Positions 6,147-9,889 of a DNA stretch of 9,889 nucleotides are shown in pieces. Both the position numbers and the translations under genes were made by a program. The DNA is from Phycisphaeraceae bacterium (GTDB taxonomy: Bacteria > Planctomycetota > Phycisphaerae > Phycisphaerales > Phycisphaeraceae), in the NCBI GenBank assembly GCA_029260675.1, contig JAJDCV010000142.1:1-9889 (forward strand). Reading direction: 5' to 3'. Position 1 is the first letter of the stretch. Each line of letters opens with the position of its first letter. The notes beneath the pieces are model-generated. The model saw only the letters and a program-made list of their open reading frames with translations, was not told where the DNA came from and searched no databases.

Positions 6147-6216
6147 GGCCCACAGATTTTCACAGATTAAGAAATACCACCGCCAGCCCCTTCTTAATCT
6201 GTGTAATCTGTGGGCC
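6147..6216. terminator. Long inverted repeat between convergent genes, likely bidirectional terminator
   Basis: The left arm (6147-6173) and right arm (6191-6216) are complementary over 26 positions with one extra base and one mismatch, around a 17-nt loop. Each arm contains two ACAGATT units. It lies between the stop codons of the convergent activator (6106) and ATPase (6263) genes, so it could end transcription from both sides, though no clear T-run follows. It also looks like a dispersed repeat element. The next bases (about 6225-6262) are rich in TTCGC repeats. Confidence 0.6.
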
Positions 6217-6262
6217 CTCCTTCATCGCATTCCTTCGCACTCTTCGCGCCTTCGCGGTTCAC

Positions 6263-7006
6263 TCATGCCTCTTCCAAGGCCCCCTCGCGCAGCCACAGCC
6301 TCCGGTCTGCTGTCGCCGCGATGTCCTGGTCGTGTGTGACCATCACGATCGTCTGGCCCTGTTGATGAAGCTCCGTGATCAGCTCCATGATCTGCTTGCC
6401 GGTCTCCGTGTCGAGGTTCCCGGTCGGTTCATCCGCGAGCAGCACGTCCGGCTCGTTCACCAGCGCCCGCGCAATCGCGACGCGCTGACGTTCCCCGCCG
6501 GACAACTTGCTAGGCCGATGCTTCATCCTTTCGCCGAGCCCGACCCGGCCCAGCAACGCAACCGCGCGCCGCCTCGCCTCGCCCCGCCGCGCGGGCCAGC
6601 CCAGAATAGATGAGCGGATCATCGCCCCGGTCAACACGTTCTCCAACGCGGTCAACTCCGGCAGCAGGTGGTAGCTCTGAAAAACAAACCCGACGTGTCG
6701 GTTGCGGTACCGGTCCAGCGCCCCGCCGCGCAGCTTGAAGATGTCCCGGCCATCGAACGTGACCGCGCCTTTATCCGGCCGATCCAGCCCGCCGATCAGG
6801 TGCAACAGCGTACTCTTGCCCGACCCCGACGCCCCCAAAACCGCGACCCATTCGCCGGGCCGAACATCCATGTCCACGCCTTCCAACACACACAGATCCT
6901 GTCCGCCGATCCGGTAGTGCTTATGCAGGTCGGTGACGGTGAGCAGGGGGGGGGAGTGATTGGTGGTTGGTGGTTGGTGGTTGGATGTCGTTGTCTGCGT
7001 ATCCAT
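6263..7006 (-). CDS. lolD: LolD-like ABC transporter ATP-binding protein
   Basis: This 247-residue protein is the ATPase of a LolCDE/MacB-type exporter, which moves lipoproteins or other envelope substrates using an FtsX-type permease. The core begins LLTVTDLHKHY. It has Walker A GASGSGKST, Q-loop VFQSYHLLPELTALENV, signature LSGGERQRVAIARAL, Walker B VLLADEPTGNLD and the H-switch MVTHD, all intact. The first 20 or so residues (TTTSNHQPPTTNHSPP) are an unusual extension coded by a GGTGGTT simple repeat and a run of nine C. ATG 7006 was chosen, with GGAAG 5 nt upstream; TTG 7018 would add four residues. The permease gene ends 34 bp upstream and is surely the partner. LolD as opposed to another FtsX-coupled ATPase is by resemblance. 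Confidence 0.85.
   Translation of the reverse strand: MDTQTTTSNHQPPTTNHSPPLLTVTDLHKHYRIGGQDLCVLEGVDMDVRPGEWVAVLGASGSGKSTLLHLIGGLDRPDKGAVTFDGRDIFKLRGGALDRYRNRHVGFVFQSYHLLPELTALENVLTGAMIRSSILGWPARRGEARRRAVALLGRVGLGERMKHRPSKLSGGERQRVAIARALVNEPDVLLADEPTGNLDTETGKQIMELITELHQQGQTIVMVTHDQDIAATADRRLWLREGALEEA
6946..6954. repeat. Homopolymer of nine G (nine C in the ATPase coding strand)
   Basis: The tract lies about 18 codons into the LolD-like gene, just before the conserved ATPase core. Gain or loss of one base would shift the frame before any functional residue, so it could act as a slippage switch. It is also a likely place for a sequencing error. Confidence 0.6.
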
Positions 7007-7041
7007 ATTGTCTTCCAATCGCTAATCACCAACCACTAACC
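6965..7041. repeat. Inverted repeat of GGTTGGTGG simple sequence flanking the ATPase start codon
   Basis: GGTTGGTGGTTGGTGGTT (6965-6982) pairs with AATCACCAACCACTAACC (7024-7041), 16 of 18 positions, with about 41 nt between. The loop contains the ribosome-binding region and ATG of the LolD-like gene, and the right arm touches the permease stop codon. In the mRNA it would form a long-range hairpin around the translation start. Confidence 0.55.
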
Positions 7042-8699
7042 TACTCATACCGCAGCGCTTCGACCGGATCGAGACGGGCGGCCAGGACCGCCGGGATCAA
7101 CGCCCCGACCACACTGGACACGATCGCACCGAGCACGATAAACAGGGCATCGTAGAACTTGACCTTGTCCGGTATGCGGTCGAAGAAATAAGTCTGCGGG
7201 TCCCACATCTTGAAGCTGATCGCGTGATTGAGTTTGTAGGCCAGATCCTCGACCTGGTCCAGGCTGATCCATGCACCGATCAGCCCGACGAGCATCAGTA
7301 AAAGTGCCAGACTAACCGCGTTACTCAGTGTCTTACGCCTGAAATACCCGATGACCCCGCCGACTACCGCGCCGATCAATGCCCCACCCCCGGCACACCA
7401 CGCGTAGTGCGCGCTGACCCCCAGCCCATTGGCAAGCCAATACTGGATCTCATTAAGGTGCCAGACAATCTCAAGCGCCAGCGCCAGGCCCAGCAGCGAA
7501 CCGACCACCCCGACCGCCAGACCGTACCCCAGGAACAGACTCAACACCCCGGCCTGGCTCGCGCCGACCGCACGCAGCACCCCGATGTCCCGCGTCTTCT
7601 CAAGCACCGTCATATAAAACGTCGTCGCCACCATCACCACCGCGACCACGCTGATGATGATAAACAGAAACGTCACCATCCCCTTTTCGTTCTTCACCGC
7701 GTTGATGAATTGGGCGTGACGTTGCTCCCAGGTCCGCACCACCGGTGGAATGGAGATGGAACGTGCCTCGGCAAACGCCGCCACCGCTCCCTGAACGGCA
7801 GAATGCACCTGTTCAAGCCTGTAACCCTCGGCGCCTCTGACCACGATCTCCGAGGTCCGCGCCGGCTTCACCGACATAGCGCCCGGGATCTCCTCGCCGG
7901 TCTCCGGATCAAACGCCGGGCCCTCTTTCCGGTCCATCCCAAGCAGCTTCTGCAACACGTCGAAACGCACGAACACCTGCCCCCGATCGATCTCATAGAG
8001 CCCGGACTTGAACTCATTGAGGATGACCGCGTTGGTGTAGCTGGGACCAAGATCAGCCGGGGCACCGCGCTCGGTCAGAGGCAGCACCGTCAACGCTGCG
8101 GTCTGATGCGCCGCGCTGTTGCTAAAGCCGTATCGCCCTTGCTCGTCACGGTATTGATACGGGTTGACCTCGACCCCGATCACCATCCCCGGCGCGTTGT
8201 ATCCTTTTAAGAATCCGTCCGGCTCAAGCGTCATCGCCATGCCACGCAGATCAAACGCCGGGGGCGTGGCTTTGGACTCACTCGGATCGAACCCGTAACG
8301 CTCTGACATGTCATCGGCCGACCACATCAGCGTGTCTTCGTACCGGACGATCTTAGAGAAGCTCCCCGGCTCGATCCCCATGATGTTCACGCCGATCGTG
8401 TGACCGTCCAGGTTGATCATCCCGAACGTGGACACGACCGGTGAAACCGCTGAGACCTCCGGCAACGCCGAGACCGCGGCGGCCAGGTCTTCGTAATGCG
8501 CGAACCCCGTCAATGAACGGGCCTGCACACTCACGTCACCGGTCAGCTGCTTCGCCGAGGTCTGCAAGAGATCCAGGAACCCGCCCATCACGCTGATGAC
8601 GATGATCACCATCGCCGTACACAGCATCACCGCCAACGCCGCAAACATCGGCCCGAGCTTGCGTCGCAGGTACTTCAGGATGAGTGTGAGTTTGTACAT
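7041..8699 (-). CDS. LolC/LolE-like (FtsX-family) ABC transporter permease with extra membrane segments
   Basis: This 552-residue protein is the membrane partner of the LolD-like ATPase. It starts MYKLTLILKYLRRK, typical of LolC/E. Hydrophobic segments lie at about 18-40, 341-363, 386-411, 436-452, 462-480 and 515-540. The large loop between the first two (about 41-340) is the periplasmic MacB-type domain. EKTRDIGVLRAVGAS (367-381) is the cytoplasmic coupling region. The end MWDPQTYFFDRIPD...ARLDPVEALRYE matches the LolC/E C-terminus closely. The usual family has four membrane segments; here two more lie between the third and the last, in an insertion at about 425-490. ATG 8699 lacks a Shine-Dalgarno but fits the family start. 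It follows lysS by 93 bp and precedes the ATPase by 34 bp. The substrate, lipoprotein or other, cannot be told from sequence. Confidence 0.88.
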   Translation of the reverse strand: MYKLTLILKYLRRKLGPMFAALAVMLCTAMVIIVISVMGGFLDLLQTSAKQLTGDVSVQARSLTGFAHYEDLAAAVSALPEVSAVSPVVSTFGMINLDGHTIGVNIMGIEPGSFSKIVRYEDTLMWSADDMSERYGFDPSESKATPPAFDLRGMAMTLEPDGFLKGYNAPGMVIGVEVNPYQYRDEQGRYGFSNSAAHQTAALTVLPLTERGAPADLGPSYTNAVILNEFKSGLYEIDRGQVFVRFDVLQKLLGMDRKEGPAFDPETGEEIPGAMSVKPARTSEIVVRGAEGYRLEQVHSAVQGAVAAFAEARSISIPPVVRTWEQRHAQFINAVKNEKGMVTFLFIIISVVAVVMVATTFYMTVLEKTRDIGVLRAVGASQAGVLSLFLGYGLAVGVVGSLLGLALALEIVWHLNEIQYWLANGLGVSAHYAWCAGGGALIGAVVGGVIGYFRRKTLSNAVSLALLLMLVGLIGAWISLDQVEDLAYKLNHAISFKMWDPQTYFFDRIPDKVKFYDALFIVLGAIVSSVVGALIPAVLAARLDPVEALRYE

Positions 8700-8749
8700 G
8701 AGGAAATCATGAATCGCAGGACGGCTTCAACAGCGGAACGCTAAATTGA

Positions 8750-8814
8750 GAAAGCAGGAAATTCGATCAGGAAACAACTTGCGAACATAGTACTATTCCG
8801 AATTTCCTGCTTTC
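8750..8814. repeat. Perfect 16-bp inverted repeat at the lysS 3' end
   Basis: GAAAGCAGGAAATTCG (8750-8765) and CGAATTTCCTGCTTTC (8799-8814) are perfect complements with a 33-nt spacer. The right arm overlaps the last lysS codons and the lysS stop (8793-8795) is in the loop. It may attenuate read-through from lysS into the permease gene. It lacks the compact loop and T-run of an intrinsic terminator. Confidence 0.6.
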
Positions 8815-9889
8815 CTGCTTTCCTGCTTTCCTGCTTTCTCCGCAGGCCTCATCAGCGGGAACAGGATCACGTCGCGGATGCTGCGCTGCCCGGTCAGCAG
8901 CATCACGATCCGGTCGATCCCAAGGCCAAGCCCGCCCGCCGGGGGCATCCCGACACGCAACGCTTCCAGGAAATCCTCGTCCAGCGAACGGAACGTGCTC
9001 TCTTCATCGTCCGCGCCGGCGAGCTGTTCCTTGAACTTCGCCTCCTGGATGTCCGGGTCGTTCAGCTCGGTGTACGCAGGCCCGATCTCCATCTCGCCGA
9101 TGAACAGGTCCCAACGCTCGCACAGATCGGGGTTGTCTCGCCGCGGCCGGGTCAGCGGGCTGATCACACTGGGATAATCCATCACAAACGTCGGCTGAAC
9201 CAGCCCGCCCTCGGCCGTGGCCTCGAACACCTCATTAACCACCAGCCAGTCGTCCATCCCCTTTTCTATCAGCCCAAGCGAACGTGCCTTCTCACGCACA
9301 CGCTCAATGTCGGTCATTTCGAACCCGTTGGCATTCTGGAATAGTTCGGAATACGTCACACGGGCGAACGGTTTGCCGTAGTCGATCGCCGCGCCGTCCC
9401 ACTCGATAATCCCGTCGTCCTTGATCGTGGTCGCCAGGTGCCGGATCAACGATTCGGTCAGCTCCATCATCGTCAGGTAGTCGCCGAACGCCTGGTAGAC
9501 CTCCATCGACGTGAACTCGGGGTTGTGCGAGCGGTCGACACCTTCGTTTCGGAAGTTGCGGTTGATCTCATAGACCCTCGGCAGCCCGCCGACCATCAGG
9601 CGCTTCAGGTACAGCTCCGGCGCGATCCGAAGGAACAGCGGGATGTCCAGCGCGTTGTGATGTGTCGTGAACGGCCGAGCCGCGGCACCCCCAGCGATCG
9701 GCTGGAGCATCGGCGTCTCGACCTCCATGAATGTCCGCCCGTCCATGAACCTTCGGATCTCGCTGACGATCCGCGAACGTTGCTGGAACGTCTCGATCAC
9801 CTCCGGGTTGGCGTACATATCGACGTAACGCTTGCGGTAACGCTGCTCCGCATCCTGCAAACCCTGGAACTTGTTCGGCGGAAGCGCCA
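8793..9889 (-). CDS. lysS: Lysyl-tRNA synthetase, class II (5' end outside window)
   Basis: LysRS charges tRNA-Lys with lysine in the cytoplasm. The frame runs in from the right edge with no start; the first codons read ALPPNKFQGLQDAEQRYRKR, the conserved join between the anticodon-binding domain and the catalytic core. The N-terminal OB-fold domain is therefore missing from the window. All three class II motifs are present: motif 1 around FMEVETPMLQPIAGGAAARP, motif 2 with RVYEINRNFRNEG, and motif 3 GGLGLGIDRIVMLLTG. The family normally ends soon after VILFPLMRP. Here a further 15 residues (EKAGKQESRKAGNSE) are coded by an 8-bp tandem repeat, so this tail is probably an addition without catalytic role. 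It is the most upstream gene of the minus-strand set leading to the permease and ATPase. Confidence 0.97.
   Translation of the reverse strand, partial: ALPPNKFQGLQDAEQRYRKRYVDMYANPEVIETFQQRSRIVSEIRRFMDGRTFMEVETPMLQPIAGGAAARPFTTHHNALDIPLFLRIAPELYLKRLMVGGLPRVYEINRNFRNEGVDRSHNPEFTSMEVYQAFGDYLTMMELTESLIRHLATTIKDDGIIEWDGAAIDYGKPFARVTYSELFQNANGFEMTDIERVREKARSLGLIEKGMDDWLVVNEVFEATAEGGLVQPTFVMDYPSVISPLTRPRRDNPDLCERWDLFIGEMEIGPAYTELNDPDIQEAKFKEQLAGADDEESTFRSLDEDFLEALRVGMPPAGGLGLGIDRIVMLLTGQRSIRDVILFPLMRPAEKAGKQESRKAGNSE
8803..8834. repeat. Four tandem copies of an 8-bp unit, TTTCCTGC
   Basis: Perfect copies occupy 8803-8810, 8811-8818, 8819-8826 and 8827-8834, followed by a partial copy. They code the last residues of LysRS on the minus strand. 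Because 8 is not a multiple of 3, each copy is read in a different frame. Confidence 0.9.

Noticed and set aside
7407..8210. Plus-strand frame of 267 codons opposite the permease gene
   Set aside because: His/Arg/Pro-rich antisense shadow of a clear FtsX-family permease.

Overview
The window is GC-rich bacterial chromosomal DNA. It carries outer-membrane-type genes (a CsgG-family secretion protein and a LolCDE-like exporter), a sigma-54 activator, and several genes with weak or absent Shine-Dalgarno sequences. This suggests a Gram-negative-type bacterium. The low-complexity secreted proteins and simple-sequence repeats at gene junctions make me think of Planctomycetota (Phycisphaerae-like), but that is only an impression.

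Left half (1-4531): three genes lie head to tail on the minus strand, all with signal peptides. The order of transcription is a CsgG-family outer-membrane protein with a C-terminal FlgT-C-like domain (4207-3170), a 509-residue secreted repeat protein (3089-1560), and a Thr/Gln/Asn-rich secreted protein with a charged helical tail that runs off the left edge (1433-1). They look like one export unit: a probable pore plus two candidate extracellular substrates or partners. An AT-rich 324-bp intergenic region separates them from a divergent GAF-AAA+-Fis sigma-54 activator (4532-6106). That region holds two candidate -24/-12 promoters facing the export genes, an inverted repeat, three CCCAAT-type repeats and a plausible sigma-70 promoter facing the activator gene. 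The simplest reading is that the activator senses a signal through its GAF domain and switches on the three-gene unit.

Right half (6107-9889): three minus-strand genes of housekeeping type. They are lysS (3' part only, entering from the right edge), a LolC/LolE-like permease with an unusual insertion, and a LolD-like ATPase. The permease and ATPase are 34 bp apart and clearly form one transporter. Each junction here (lysS/permease, permease/ATPase, ATPase/activator) carries a different inverted repeat built of simple sequence. One has expanded into the lysS C-terminus and another into the ATPase N-terminus.

No tRNA, rRNA, CRISPR array, transposase or integrase gene was seen. The most interesting content is the divergent, probably sigma-54-controlled CsgG-like export locus with two unrecognised repeat-rich secreted proteins.
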